A DNA stretch of 58,324 nucleotides from Roseburia sp. 1XD42-34 (GCF_009917385.1 NZ_QWLJ01000031.1:1-58324), one strand, 5' to 3'; positions 8,886-18,565 are shown, counted from the first letter of the stretch. Numbers and translations are program-made. The notes: generated by a model from the letters alone, not told the origin.

Positions 8886-9629
8886 GTGAAAAAGCTAATT
8901 ATCAACGCTGATGATTTTGGATACTCGCGCTCAGTTAACTATGGAATAATTGATGCCCATACAGAAGGAGTGTTAACGTCCACCACTTTAATGACAAATA
9001 TGCCGGGTGCAGAACACGCTTATGAATTAGGAGAAAAACATGAAACACTAGGAATTGGCGTTCATTTGACACTTACATGTGGAAAACCAATATTAAAAAA
9101 TCTCCGTACCTTAGTAGATGCTGATGGTAATTTCAAAAAGCTTTATCATTATCAAAAATTATTTCATATTGACACAAATGAATTATATGCGGAATGGAAA
9201 GCGCAAATTGAAACATTTTTAGCTTCAGGGCTTACGCCTACTCACTTAGATAGTCATCACCATATTAACAATTTAGAATCTATATTGCCTGTATTCCTAG
9301 AATTAGCAAAAGAATATAAATTACCAGTACGCCACAATTTTAAAAAGAAGCCTAAATTTGGCACACTAATCACAACAGATCACTTCGAATACAATCCTGA
9401 AATACTGTTAGGAGATGTAAACACAATATTAGAGGAGTATAAAGAAGCACAAACAATAGAAATCATGTGCCATCCTGCTTATTTAGATAAATCATTAATG
9501 ACAGGATCATCTTATGCGACACCACGGATTGAAGAATTAGCAATGCTTATACATCCAGATGTAGAGAAAAAATTGCAACAACACTTTCAATTAATAACTT
9601 ATCGTGAGCTAGAAAAAGAGGAGGCTTGA
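8886..9629 (+). CDS. chbG: ChbG/YdjC-type carbohydrate deacetylase
   Basis: A 247-residue member of the YdjC/ChbG family, which removes one N-acetyl group from chitobiose-type (often phosphorylated) disaccharides so that the glycosidase and regulator can use them. The metal and catalytic motifs are complete: NADDFG (7-12), GVHLTL (58-63) and HLDSHHH (120-126). The GTG start at 8886 follows GGGAAGGGA at a good distance. It ends 4 nt before the PTS gene. In E. coli chbG lies in an operon with a GH4 enzyme and a PTS, the same three functions as here, although the permease is of another family. This points to an N-acetylated disaccharide as substrate. Confidence 0.88.
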   Translation: MKKLIINADDFGYSRSVNYGIIDAHTEGVLTSTTLMTNMPGAEHAYELGEKHETLGIGVHLTLTCGKPILKNLRTLVDADGNFKKLYHYQKLFHIDTNELYAEWKAQIETFLASGLTPTHLDSHHHINNLESILPVFLELAKEYKLPVRHNFKKKPKFGTLITTDHFEYNPEILLGDVNTILEEYKEAQTIEIMCHPAYLDKSLMTGSSYATPRIEELAMLIHPDVEKKLQQHFQLITYRELEKEEA

Positions 9630-9633
9630 AACG

Positions 9634-11037
9634 ATGAAAAAGTTTATGCAAAAGCTTGGTAAATCCATGCTTATTCCAATTGTTGCTATGCCAATAGCTG
9701 GAATTTTATTTAGACTTAGTGCAGGAGATTTATTAGATTGGAAGTTATTTCAAGCTGCAGGGGTCATTTTTGCGAATATGGATATGCTGATTGCCATTGG
9801 TATCGCAATGGGTCTCGCTAAAACAAAGGATCGTGGCATACCTGCATTAACAGGTTTCTTAGCAATTACTGTTTTAAATGAAGGATTAGTCCTAATGAAT
9901 CCTGACCTAGATATGAGTGTTTTTGGCGGAGTTATAGCTGGTTTAATGGCAGCAGCTATCTATAACCGATTTAAAGATACAAAATTGCCAAGTATGTTTT
10001 CATTTTTTGGTGGAGAAAAATTCCCCATTACAATGATCATTTTAACGATGATACCTGTAGCAGGAATTTTTTCTCTCATATGGCCCTACGCTCAACAAGG
10101 CATTGATTCATTTGCTCAAGCTCTCGTTGGTCTCGGTGCAGTAGGGATATTTATTTTCGGATTTTTAAATCGCTTTCTTTTACCATTTGGATTACATCAT
10201 GTGTTAAATACGTATATTTATTTTGGTCTTGGAAGCTATGAAAATTCCTCTGGGGAAGTTGTAACCGGAGAAATTACTAGGTTTATGAATGGAGATCCAA
10301 CTGCTGGATACTTTCTTGGTGGATTTTTCATCGTCATGATTTTTGGGGTTCCAGCAATAGCTTTAGCTATAGCGAGAGCCGCTCATAAGAAAAAGAAAGC
10401 GGAGACAAAAGCGCTAATGAGTTCCGGAGCATTGACGTCAGTTGTTGCCGGATTAACAGAACCGATTGAATTCACCTTTATATTTACGTCACCATTACTA
10501 TACTTTATTCACTCCGTATATACCGGATTGGCAGGAGCGACTTTATATTTATTTGGTGTTAGGCACGGATTTTCGTGGGGAGGAAGTGTCATTGACTATG
10601 GTCTAAATTTAAGTCTTTCTGAAAGTGGTTTAATGATCATTCCTATTGGATTAGCATTTGGATTACTCTATTATTTTACTTTTTATACAATTATTGTAAA
10701 TAAAAATATAAAAGTTATCGGTAGAGAAGATGATGTGGAATTCGGAGTAGAGTCCGATGAAAAGGAGCAGTCGTTGAAGCTCTCTCACCATAAATTTGAA
10801 TATATGGCAAAAAAGATATTAGAAAATATCGGTGGCAAGGAAAATGTAGTCGATTACGAAAATTGTATGACACGCCTAAGATTGGTAGTTAAAGATGCCT
10901 CTCTTATGGATGAAGATAAAATAAAACAGACGGGGGCTCATGGCGTAGTGAAAGTCGATAATAAACATATCCAAATTATTATCGGACCGGAGGCGGGAAC
11001 CGTTTTGACTGAATTTAAAAAACAGATAGAGAAGTAA
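9634..11037 (+). CDS. PTS EIICB, glucose/GlcNAc/maltose superfamily
   Basis: A 467-residue PTS permease with EIIC first and EIIB last. The EIIC half (about 1-355) has about ten membrane segments and the LNRFLLPFGLHHVLNT and GLTEPIEFTFIF signatures of the Glc superfamily. The EIIB half (about 385-467) carries NCMTRLR with the phospho-Cys near residue 411. There is no EIIA domain, so a general EIIA-Glc must supply phosphate. GAGGAGG lies before the ATG. Coupled to chbG and a GH4 hydrolase, it likely imports the disaccharide those enzymes process. MalP/GlvC (alpha-glucosides) and NagE (GlcNAc) are the nearest known relatives by layout, and I cannot choose between them. Confidence 0.87.
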   Translation: MKKFMQKLGKSMLIPIVAMPIAGILFRLSAGDLLDWKLFQAAGVIFANMDMLIAIGIAMGLAKTKDRGIPALTGFLAITVLNEGLVLMNPDLDMSVFGGVIAGLMAAAIYNRFKDTKLPSMFSFFGGEKFPITMIILTMIPVAGIFSLIWPYAQQGIDSFAQALVGLGAVGIFIFGFLNRFLLPFGLHHVLNTYIYFGLGSYENSSGEVVTGEITRFMNGDPTAGYFLGGFFIVMIFGVPAIALAIARAAHKKKKAETKALMSSGALTSVVAGLTEPIEFTFIFTSPLLYFIHSVYTGLAGATLYLFGVRHGFSWGGSVIDYGLNLSLSESGLMIIPIGLAFGLLYYFTFYTIIVNKNIKVIGREDDVEFGVESDEKEQSLKLSHHKFEYMAKKILENIGGKENVVDYENCMTRLRLVVKDASLMDEDKIKQTGAHGVVKVDNKHIQIIIGPEAGTVLTEFKKQIEK

Positions 11038-11045
11038 GGTCGTAT

Positions 11046-11094
11046 AAAAAATAAGTGTAAAATTGGTTGAAAGCTATTTTGCACTTATTTTTTT
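11046..11094 (+). terminator. Intrinsic terminator of the GH4-chbG-PTS operon
   Basis: AAAAATAAGTGTAAAAT pairs with ATTTTGCACTTATTTTT, and the second arm runs into a T tract ending near 11094. Confidence 0.85.
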
Positions 11095-11872
11095 GCTATT
11101 ATCTAAAAAGATATTGTAATAAAATGAGTGAAGCTTAAGAGAGAAAAAATAGCGATTCAAAATAGTGTTGGTTCACTCCCAAGTAATTACTGTATGAAAA
11201 TTTTTTATTACTTACATTTTTTAAGTTAATTTCTAGTTTATTTTAGTCAATAAATTGTCTCATTTTTAACTGTTTTTTTAAAAGTCTAATAACTGCTTAT
11301 CTGATTACCCAATAAACCTTCATCTTGGCTGTACTTGAATCCATAGCAATATATGAAGTTATTATGCACTTGTGAAAAATGTGGGCATTGAAATTTATGA
11401 AAGCATCTACATCACTTATGAAATCCTCAAAACCTTTCTCTTCTAAAAAGATTTCAAAGGACAATCTAAGCGTATGTTTATTATAATTAAACTTTCTCTT
11501 CTAGTTAACTTTTCTGCAGTAGCAAGGGAATTGTCCTCATCCTTTGCTCTCCTTTATTCATTATAACGTTGTAGGAAGCAAATTCAGATAAAGATAAATG
11601 TGTAAAAACATAATTTGGATGAAAAAACAGTAATTTGCGTTAGTTGCATTATGAATATAGAGGATCAAAATTTTGGAAATTGCCCACGCACTAGATGGAG
11701 AGGATGTGGGTAATTTGTTTAGAGAGTGAAGTTTTAGATGTAGCATAGATTGAATTAGGGAAGCTTGAAAAGGGATTATAATTAAAATTAACAGAATAAT
11801 TTAACTTTTAAAAGAAAAAAACTATTTATTGTCTTATTACGAATATATAAATAGGGATTATGAAAGCAGTGA
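11095..11872. other. Gene-poor gap with a short minus-strand coding relic
   Basis: No intact gene is visible. On the minus strand 11500 to 11297 reads 67 codons without a stop (…LSFEIFLEEKGFEDFISDV… to KVYWVIR) but has no start or ribosome site, so it looks like the tail of a lost, unidentified gene. At 11677-11716 AAATTGCCCAC and GTGGGTAATTT form an inverted pair without a T tract, of unknown role. Confidence 0.35.
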
Positions 11873-12442
11873 ATGGATGTGATCATGAGAGCAATGACAC
11901 AGGAAATGAAATGGATAAAGGCAATCAAGAAAAAATCAAGTGAGCAAGCGGCAAACCAACTTATAAGCAAGTATTATCATGAAATCTTTGGATTTATTTA
12001 TAAACAGACGTTAGACCGCGAGCTTACGAAGGACATCACGCAAGATATATTTATTAGTGTACTAAGAACCATTCATAGTTTTGATGGGAGGGCATCATTT
12101 CGAACTTGGTTGTATAAAATTGCTAACTCAAGGTTGATCGATCATTATCGATCAAAATACTATCAGCAAAATAAAAAGACGGAGCCCATTGACGAAAAAA
12201 CGATTTACAGATCAGTTGAATTTACCTTAGATGTAGAAACGAAGGAAGAGGCTCGGAAAGTATTAGAAGTTCTTTCCAGGTTCGAACGAGAACTACAACA
12301 GATTATAAGACTGAAGATATATGGGGAGTATACATTTTCGGAGATAGCAGCGAGTTTAGAACTCCCAGAGTCAACAGTAAAAACAAAATATTATTCGACG
12401 ATACGCAAGCTCAAAAATATATTAAAAGGAGAATGGAGATGA
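11873..12442 (+). CDS. ECF-type sigma-70 factor
   Basis: A 189-residue RNA polymerase sigma factor with region 2 (FGFIYKQTLDRELTKDITQDIFISVLRTIHSF, then FRTWLYKIANSRLIDHYR, about 35-105) and region 4 (LQQIIRLKIYGEYTFSEIAASLELPESTVKTKYYS, about 135-180). Its size and lack of regions 1 and 3 make it an ECF sigma. Three in-frame ATGs (11873, 11885, 11894) compete and none has a strong ribosome site, so the exact start is open. The stop overlaps the next start (ATGA, 12439-12442), so the membrane protein that follows is cotranslated and may act as its anti-sigma partner. It probably drives its own operon with the ABC exporter. Confidence 0.85.
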   Translation: MDVIMRAMTQEMKWIKAIKKKSSEQAANQLISKYYHEIFGFIYKQTLDRELTKDITQDIFISVLRTIHSFDGRASFRTWLYKIANSRLIDHYRSKYYQQNKKTEPIDEKTIYRSVEFTLDVETKEEARKVLEVLSRFERELQQIIRLKIYGEYTFSEIAASLELPESTVKTKYYSTIRKLKNILKGEWR

Positions 12443-13197
12443 GAGATAATTTAAAGGATATTCCGTATTTGGATGAAAAGTCACTGCAAAAAGAAATTTC
12501 AGCTATTATTACTAATGGATTAGACCCTAAAGTGGCTTTTTGGTCCTACTTAGCAACTATTTATAAACAAATTGGATTAAAATTTTTGTTTAAAGACTTT
12601 ATAGAAATACTTTTTACATTTCTTATAACTCTTGTCATTGGTTCTGCATTTATACTTAGCACCATTGATTATATCCACGTAAGGAATGTTAATTTGTATA
12701 CGATTGTATTTATTTGGTCTCCGATGACGTATATGGTGATGGCATATTTGTTCTTTGTGAATCAGAAGCAGAAGACAACGTATGAAGTGGAAATGACTTG
12801 TAAATATAATTTCCTCCAGCTAGCGGCTTTTCGTATGCTCATGTTTAGTGCGATTAGTATGCTTATGAATGGTTTGTTTATATATGCATTAATTCTTCAA
12901 TATGAATTAAATTTTTTCTATGCATTTTTATTATCAAGTACGTCATTATTTTTGTTTGCAGTATTATTTTTATACGTGCAATTTCATACAAGAACCCATG
13001 TTTCTAAAATAATACTATTAATTGTATGGCTAGGAAGTAATTTGCTAGCGTCCTACTATAGTATGAGCTTTTATATGAATTTTTTAAAACAAATTCCGTT
13101 TTATGTGTACGGGATTATTGCTATTGTTGCGATTGTTTTTTATTTGAAAAGTTTAAAAGGGTTATTATTCACCCAAAAAATGAAAGGATGGATGTAA
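12439..13197 (+). CDS. Membrane protein, possible anti-sigma partner
   Basis: A 252-residue protein with a short cytoplasmic N-terminus (about 45 residues) and six hydrophobic segments. I recognise no named domain. The ATG at 12439 is preferred over 12433 because GGAG at 12428-12431 gives normal spacing. It overlaps the sigma gene by 4 nt and abuts the ATPase gene, which places it inside one operon. The position directly after an ECF sigma suggests an anti-sigma factor, but it lacks a visible zinc-binding HxxxCxxC motif. A third membrane subunit of the exporter is an equal alternative. Confidence 0.7.
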   Translation: MRDNLKDIPYLDEKSLQKEISAIITNGLDPKVAFWSYLATIYKQIGLKFLFKDFIEILFTFLITLVIGSAFILSTIDYIHVRNVNLYTIVFIWSPMTYMVMAYLFFVNQKQKTTYEVEMTCKYNFLQLAAFRMLMFSAISMLMNGLFIYALILQYELNFFYAFLLSSTSLFLFAVLFLYVQFHTRTHVSKIILLIVWLGSNLLASYYSMSFYMNFLKQIPFYVYGIIAIVAIVFYLKSLKGLLFTQKMKGWM

Positions 13198-14082
13198 GTG
13201 CTAGTTTTAAAAAATGTAAGTAAAAAGTTCGGTGATTTTACAGCACTAGAGGATATAAATCTAGAATTCAATAATGGTGTCTATGGCTTATTAGCACCTA
13301 ATGGGGCTGGAAAAACAACATTAATTAAAATGCTTGTTACGCTTTTATTTCCTACGAAGGGCGAAATCGAATACAACGGAGTCGAAATTACATCACTTGA
13401 TGAACAATATAGAAATGTACTAGGCTATCTTCCTCAAGAGTTCGGCTATTACAAAAACTATACGCCGGAAAAGTATTTAAATTACTTAGCTGCATTAAAA
13501 GGTCTAGACAAGAATGAGTCGAAAAAAAGAATTTCAGAACTGTTAGAACTTGTTGGTTTAGGAGATGTGACGAGAAAGAAAATGAAAAAGTTTTCCGGTG
13601 GAATGATCCAACGTGTCGGAATTGCACAGGCAATGTTAAATGATCCAAAGATCCTTATTCTTGATGAGCCTACAGCAGGTCTAGATCCAAAGGAGCGAGG
13701 GCGGTTTCGTAAGATATTAACAACTTTAGCGCGCGATAGAATTATTATTCTCTCTACCCATATTGTTTCAGACGTCGAATCAATTGCTAATGAAATCATT
13801 ATGATTAAGAATAAAACTATTCTATATAAAGATACAGTAACCAACATTAGCGCTACTTTAGATAGGAAAGTTTATGAAGCAGAAGTAGCCTATTCAGATT
13901 TGTATAGAATGCGTGAAAAATATCAGATTTTGTCGGAAAGACAAGAGAGAGAAAACATGACTATTCGATTTATTACGAGGGATCAACCGAGTGAAAAATG
14001 GAAAATGGTTACTCCTAGCTTAGAAGACGTCTTTCTGTATGTGTATGAAGATGATGATACCCTGGCAGGTAGTGCGAAATGA
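13198..14082 (+). CDS. ABC transporter ATP-binding protein
   Basis: A 294-residue ATPase with Walker A APNGAGKTT (33-41), a Q-loop near LGYLPQEFGYY, the signature FSGGM, Walker B LILDEPTAGLDP and the switch histidine in ILSTHIVSDVE. An extra C-terminal part of about 80 residues ends in LEDVFLYV, as in ABC-2 exporters of the bacitracin/lantibiotic self-protection kind. The GTG start directly follows the stop of the previous gene (TAAGTG). The next gene overlaps by 4 nt. It energises the two permeases encoded downstream; the cargo is unknown. Confidence 0.9.
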   Translation: MLVLKNVSKKFGDFTALEDINLEFNNGVYGLLAPNGAGKTTLIKMLVTLLFPTKGEIEYNGVEITSLDEQYRNVLGYLPQEFGYYKNYTPEKYLNYLAALKGLDKNESKKRISELLELVGLGDVTRKKMKKFSGGMIQRVGIAQAMLNDPKILILDEPTAGLDPKERGRFRKILTTLARDRIIILSTHIVSDVESIANEIIMIKNKTILYKDTVTNISATLDRKVYEAEVAYSDLYRMREKYQILSERQERENMTIRFITRDQPSEKWKMVTPSLEDVFLYVYEDDDTLAGSAK

Positions 14083-15332
14083 TAGTAAAAGAGGAATTAT
14101 TAAAATTAATCAAAATGCCGATTATTTCTATCGTTATTCTGTTTTTTATAGCTTTAAACATTGTCATTGTGATGAGTAATTCTTATTTAAAAGAAGAGTT
14201 GTCCGTCTTGTCCGAGCTAGTAGATACTTATGGGTATGAGATCAATGAGAACATGATGAAGTCGTTTGGAAAAGATTATCAAGATAAGGTGTCTTGGATA
14301 AACGAAATTGCTCCTAATGAAAAAGAGATTTATCAACACCCTTCTGAATTACTATTGGACGACTCGTTTCAATATGAAAATAGACTTAACCATAAAGACT
14401 ATCAAAAACTGCTGAAATATAGTGTTATAGAGAATTACTATGTAAGTGCACAGGAAATTGATAAAAAGTATGACAGTATAGATTTAGGTGGTAGTGCTGA
14501 ATATCTGATTAGTACGTATGGATTTACTGGTCATGCTGCTGAGGTGATAAGGGAGCAATATCAAAAATTAGGATTAAGACTAGATGAGCTTATTGATAAC
14601 GGGGAACATAAAAATCTTTTTTTTATAGGAAAGTTATATAAAATGCACTCTTTCCTCTTTAGACACATTGGAATGGCATTAATCTTTGAGCTAATGATTC
14701 TGGTTGTATTAATTACTGCTGCTATAACTAATTACGAGTTTGAGCATCGGACAACTCTTGTTACCTACACGACCAAAAGAGGGCGTAAATTAATTATTGA
14801 TAAATTTTTAGCAGCTATGATTACCAATGGGTGTATCATGTTTGGCTTAATTGGAATTACACTTGGTTTCTTTTTCCTGACCTATGATTATTCAAGATTT
14901 TGGAATGTTCCAATTAGCAACTTTTTTAATACGGAAATGCCACTTCCTTATATTTCATGGTGGAATTTATCGTTTATTGAATACTTCATTTTTTTTGTTC
15001 TCTTTATTATTATGAGTCAGTTATTATTCATGGGTATCAGCTTTATTTTATCTATTTATATAAAGAACACGTACTTAGTATTTTTTACTTTTATAATTTT
15101 ACTTGGTTTAGGAATAACCATTCCTGGGTTCGTTCCGTTGAGTAGTAGTTTGGTGTTTTTATTACAATGCAATCCGTTCGCTTTTATTTTGAATCCACAT
15201 GAATGGTTAATGGGAAATGGACCATTCACAATCTATCGCTATTATGAATTAGCTACAACGGTTGTATGGACATTTTTCTTAGGAGCTGTTGGTAGTTATA
15301 CCGTCTATCGTTTCTACCGGCAGCAATTATAG
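14079..15332 (+). CDS. ABC-2 type transporter permease, first subunit
   Basis: A 417-residue membrane protein: one N-terminal segment (about 13-33), a long extracytoplasmic region (about 35-190) rich in charged residues, then five to six segments. This layout is common in ABC-2 permeases of lantibiotic-immunity or stress exporters. ATGA overlap with the ATPase gene ties it to the same operon. No catalytic motif is visible. Confidence 0.8.
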   Translation: MIVKEELLKLIKMPIISIVILFFIALNIVIVMSNSYLKEELSVLSELVDTYGYEINENMMKSFGKDYQDKVSWINEIAPNEKEIYQHPSELLLDDSFQYENRLNHKDYQKLLKYSVIENYYVSAQEIDKKYDSIDLGGSAEYLISTYGFTGHAAEVIREQYQKLGLRLDELIDNGEHKNLFFIGKLYKMHSFLFRHIGMALIFELMILVVLITAAITNYEFEHRTTLVTYTTKRGRKLIIDKFLAAMITNGCIMFGLIGITLGFFFLTYDYSRFWNVPISNFFNTEMPLPYISWWNLSFIEYFIFFVLFIIMSQLLFMGISFILSIYIKNTYLVFFTFIILLGLGITIPGFVPLSSSLVFLLQCNPFAFILNPHEWLMGNGPFTIYRYYELATTVVWTFFLGAVGSYTVYRFYRQQL

Positions 15333-15349
15333 TAAGGAGTGGTGGGAAT

Positions 15350-16483
15350 ATGAGAGTCATTTGGTATGAGATCAGAAAACTTTTAAATTGGAAAGTTCTT
15401 GGGTTAGTACTATTGATTAGTTTACTATTTTTTGAGCTATTCTTAAGATTTGATTTTGAACATTTTCCAAATGGTCGTCCATTAGGAGATATTTTTAATG
15501 TCACGAAACAAATGATTAACAAATATGGTCAAGAAATGGATGAGAAAGAATTTCAGGACTTTAAAGAAACCTATAAAGAAGAGGTTGATAGAGCAAATGC
15601 ATATTTACAGTCTCGGGATGATTTTGTTGAAGCAGGTGTAACTACTTATGAACAATTTACTAATATGGACTATGAAGATAAGGTTGCTAATGAATTATTC
15701 GAGGAGGTTATGTTTGAGAAAGGTATAGATGTCTTTTGGGAACTACAGTCTAGAGAAGTCATTATGGAGTCATACGAGGTGAGGAAAGAGTTTTTTAAAG
15801 GGGAGACAGCTCAGATTGATGATCCAGAATGGAAACGGAAAATTCTAGATGGATCTATTAACGAAATATTACCGAGTTTTGTAGTGGAAAATTACAATAA
15901 TCTAATCACTATGTTGTCCATCCTCATCATTCTTAGTGTAATAGTTGTCGTAAGCAGAATTTTTATTACTGACCAACGCAATAATACTCTTTACTTGCAA
16001 TACACCACCAATATTGGACGCAAGTTATTTAAGAAGAAACTAATAGCATCTATGATAACCTCTTTTCTTATTACAAATATGTATATTGGGGCATTTTTAA
16101 TACTATATTCTTTTAATGGTACACAAATCTTCTTTGAATCTAGCTTGCAATCCTTTTATGCCAATACAGTTAATTGGTTGGATATAACCTTTTTTCAGTA
16201 TATCTATATAACCATCATTGGCGTGTATTTGCTAGCATTTGTAGTTGCTGCTATAGCAACCTATTTATCAAGAACTGTTAGTAATTATATTTCGCTAATT
16301 GGTGTACAGATTCCAATAGCGGTCGTATTAATTCTTCTAATATTTGAGTATCTGGTGTCAAACTTATTTAACATTGCGTATCCTATGTATATTACAATCG
16401 GAACTTATATAGGATTAATAGCTCTTGGTGCAGCTATTTTAACAGCAAGATGGAGAAAAGAGCGAAAAATAGATATTGTATAA
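15350..16483 (+). CDS. ABC-2 type transporter permease, second subunit
   Basis: A 377-residue permease with the same plan as the preceding one: one N-terminal segment (about 14-31), a large external loop (about 35-180) and five to six C-terminal segments. The phrase TTNIGRKLFKKKLIASMI in the loop before the third segment parallels TTKRGRKLIIDKFLAAMI of the first permease, so the pair arose by duplication. GGAGTGGTGGG precedes the ATG. It is the last gene of the sigma-exporter operon and is followed by a terminator. Confidence 0.8.
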   Translation: MRVIWYEIRKLLNWKVLGLVLLISLLFFELFLRFDFEHFPNGRPLGDIFNVTKQMINKYGQEMDEKEFQDFKETYKEEVDRANAYLQSRDDFVEAGVTTYEQFTNMDYEDKVANELFEEVMFEKGIDVFWELQSREVIMESYEVRKEFFKGETAQIDDPEWKRKILDGSINEILPSFVVENYNNLITMLSILIILSVIVVVSRIFITDQRNNTLYLQYTTNIGRKLFKKKLIASMITSFLITNMYIGAFLILYSFNGTQIFFESSLQSFYANTVNWLDITFFQYIYITIIGVYLLAFVVAAIATYLSRTVSNYISLIGVQIPIAVVLILLIFEYLVSNLFNIAYPMYITIGTYIGLIALGAAILTARWRKERKIDIV

Positions 16484-16578
16484 AGAAGTCTGCCGTTGAT
16501 AGTTAAAACAGATATGGAAAAACGATGGAATATAAGACAAATTTCAAAAAAGATCTAAAAACTTAAAAATGTACCAAT

Positions 16579-16620
16579 AAAAGATTTCAATCATCATGAT
16601 TGATGGCGGGAATCTTTTTC
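16579..16620 (+). terminator. Terminator of the sigma-ABC operon
   Basis: AAAAGATT (16579-16586) pairs with AATCTTTT (16611-16618), enclosing AATCATCATGATT, followed by T residues. Confidence 0.7.
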
Positions 16621-16626
16621 TCTGTA

Positions 16627-17061
16627 AAGTGAACTATAAAAATAGGTGCTTGGGATAACGAAATAGCGGAATAGTCACGTCCTGCGCATGAATCCAGCAC
16701 GATGCGACTTCAAATCGTCCTACCATAAGGTCTCATCGGTTCGTCACAAAGAGGAAGGCCGACTAAAAACGGGCTTGCCATCCAGACTTTGGTATACCCC
16801 TGTTTTAGTGGCATGATTCCTTTACCCTGTAAAAAGGTGTTGTAGCCTCCCACTTCAAGATGGAAGATGCGAGCGGAAGCAGTCGAAGTGGGAGATAACA
16901 GCACCTAAATCCCCCGATTCGTTCAAAGGCCTTTAGGTCATACCCTTGGGCTACTAACCATCAGCGGGATGCAGAATGCCCCGCTGGTGGAAGGTTCACT
17001 TTATCTTTCGTTGATTCGTTCTATTTGCTGCGTTGCTAAACGGACGTTTCTGCCTCGTTCT
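16627..17061 (+). repeat. Composite repeat: R1 (copy B) nested in R2
   Basis: The left part (16627-16824) is R2 including its hairpin module. At GATTCCTTTA it passes into a full R1 (about 16825-17003; AAGGTGTTGTAG with ACAGCACCT, CTCCCACTTC with GAAGTGGGAG, then ATCAGCGGG with CCCGCTGGT). At TTATCTTTCG it returns to the R2 right end (CTGCGTTGCTAAACGGACG). The same junction is used in the copy at 35821. Bases 17062-17327 hold no recognisable gene, only the regulator's upstream region. Confidence 0.75.
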
Positions 17062-17327
17062 AAAATTCACCATAAAAAGGAGTGTATGCTTTTTTATGCA
17101 TCTGCTCTTCCAATTATGTTGTAGGGACTTCGAACAGAGGATGCCTTTAAAGGTCATTTCACAACTTCCAATTTGTACTTTAAGAAAATTATTACATAGA
17201 TGCTCTGAAATCATGGTTATTTTATTTTACGTTTCCAAATAAAAGCACGTCAAAAATTTTAAATTTAGATAATTTAGGTTATGATTAACTAGTGGAATCA
17301 TTTGTAATGGAGGGAGTGAGATAGAAG

Positions 17328-18131
17328 TTGAATATAAATAATTTAGGTTTACTTAATATTTTAGGCGAAATAATTAATGAAGAAGAAGAAAGTAGTGATA
17401 AAGCAATAAGTGAATTTCTTTTATATAATATAGACAATATTCGTTATGTCACTATAAATAATATTGTTGATCAAGCATTTGTCTCTCACTCGTCAGTTAG
17501 AAGATTTTGCAACAACTTAGGTTATCAAAATTTTAGTGAACTAAAATCATCTTTTTCTGACATAGTTTTTCCATCCAATCTCCATTTAAGAAAATTTGAA
17601 CCTGTAGAAAAGTATAGAGTTAATATCGTCAATGAATTAGAAAATATAATTGTAGGAATTAATCATGTAATTACTGATGATACTATTAAGTATTTAACAC
17701 ATCTTATAAACCAATATGAAAATATTGCTCTTTTAAGTGCAAACAACACATCTAGCAATTTATTGAAATTTCAACAAGAACTTTTCTATGCTAATAAAAT
17801 TATAAGAATAGTCAATAATAATTTTGATAATGAGTTTCTTAATGAAGTTTCAAAGCGATCATCCTTGATTTTTGTAGTGTCCGTTTCAGGTGTTTTTGCT
17901 AAAGAAATTTATAATATTATGGATCATACAAAGGGAAAAAAAGTTTTAATAACTGCTAATCGCGATGAAGAGTTTATAAAGCCATATAACGAAATTATTT
18001 ATTTAAGTAAAAAAGATATAAAGTCTGATGCTTTTGGACTGTTTGGAAAGTATGGCATAACTTATCTATTTGATTTAATTTCAGAACATTATATATATGA
18101 ATATAAAAAACGAAACGAAAAAATATACTAA
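17328..18131 (+). CDS. RpiR/MurR-family regulator with SIS domain
   Basis: A 267-residue regulator with an N-terminal HTH_6 domain (about 1-75, with VDQAFVSHSSVRRFCNNLGYQNFSELK) and a sugar-isomerase (SIS) domain (about 115-245) that senses a phosphosugar. Proteins of this family usually control amino-sugar or beta-glucoside PTS genes such as murP. The start is TTG 17328, served by GGAGTGAG at 17313-17320. A terminator follows, so it is its own unit. It likely controls the PTS and peptidase genes to the right. Confidence 0.85.
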   Translation: MNINNLGLLNILGEIINEEEESSDKAISEFLLYNIDNIRYVTINNIVDQAFVSHSSVRRFCNNLGYQNFSELKSSFSDIVFPSNLHLRKFEPVEKYRVNIVNELENIIVGINHVITDDTIKYLTHLINQYENIALLSANNTSSNLLKFQQELFYANKIIRIVNNNFDNEFLNEVSKRSSLIFVVSVSGVFAKEIYNIMDHTKGKKVLITANRDEEFIKPYNEIIYLSKKDIKSDAFGLFGKYGITYLFDLISEHYIYEYKKRNEKIY

Positions 18132-18136
18132 CTTCA

Positions 18137-18173
18137 AGGTAGGCGTTCAAAAACTGAACGACTGCCTCTTTTT
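18137..18173 (+). terminator. Intrinsic terminator of the RpiR gene
   Basis: AGGTAGGCGTTCA (18137-18149) pairs with TGAACGACTGCCT (18155-18167) with one bulge, then a T run. Confidence 0.9.
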
Positions 18174-18258
18174 TATTCCTTTATACTTTAGTTAAGAAAG
18201 CGATTAAATATAAAAGAAACATCGATATTTTAATTTACGGAAGGAGGAATAACTAGTT

Positions 18259-18565
18259 TTGCCAACATTTAATGACGTATTTAAAAAATCGAGACTTTTG
18301 ATGGGGGCAGGTACAGCTTCATACCAATGTGCAGGTGCTTGGAATAAAGACGGAAGGTCAAGGTGGATGGGATTATTTCCATCATCATAGTACATTAAAT
18401 ATTAATGTTAAAGGATCACAAAATTCCTATCGTTTTTCTATTTCATCGGCACGAATATTTCCAAATGGAACCGGAGAAGTAAACAAAACAGGTAGTGAAC
18501 GAATAGTCATTGTTAGTGAATTTATAGAATATACACTTAAAATAAAAGGTATGGAGTTAATGTAA
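18259..18565 (+). pseudogene. Remnant of a GH1 6-phospho-beta-glucosidase
   Basis: After AAGGAGG (18241-18247) a TTG opens a GH1 N-terminus (RLLMGAGTASYQCAGAWNKDG). The frame then shifts by one near 18352 into WDYFHHHSTLNI and on to NSYRFSISSARIFPNGTGEVN, the classic RFSISW-RIFPNG block of this family. The parts between the blocks are shortened, and the frame ends after about 100 codons where about 470 are normal. At least one frameshift and large deletions are visible. The gene would have hydrolysed the phosphorylated glycoside brought in by the EIIBC at 21587. Confidence 0.85.

Noticed and set aside
13388..13847. Minus-strand frames inside the ABC ATPase gene
   Set aside because: They are antisense to the Walker and signature motifs and lack start signals.
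16996..17242. Overlapping frames on both strands after the composite repeat
   Set aside because: They lie partly in R2/R1 sequence, have no homology I recognise and no ribosome site.
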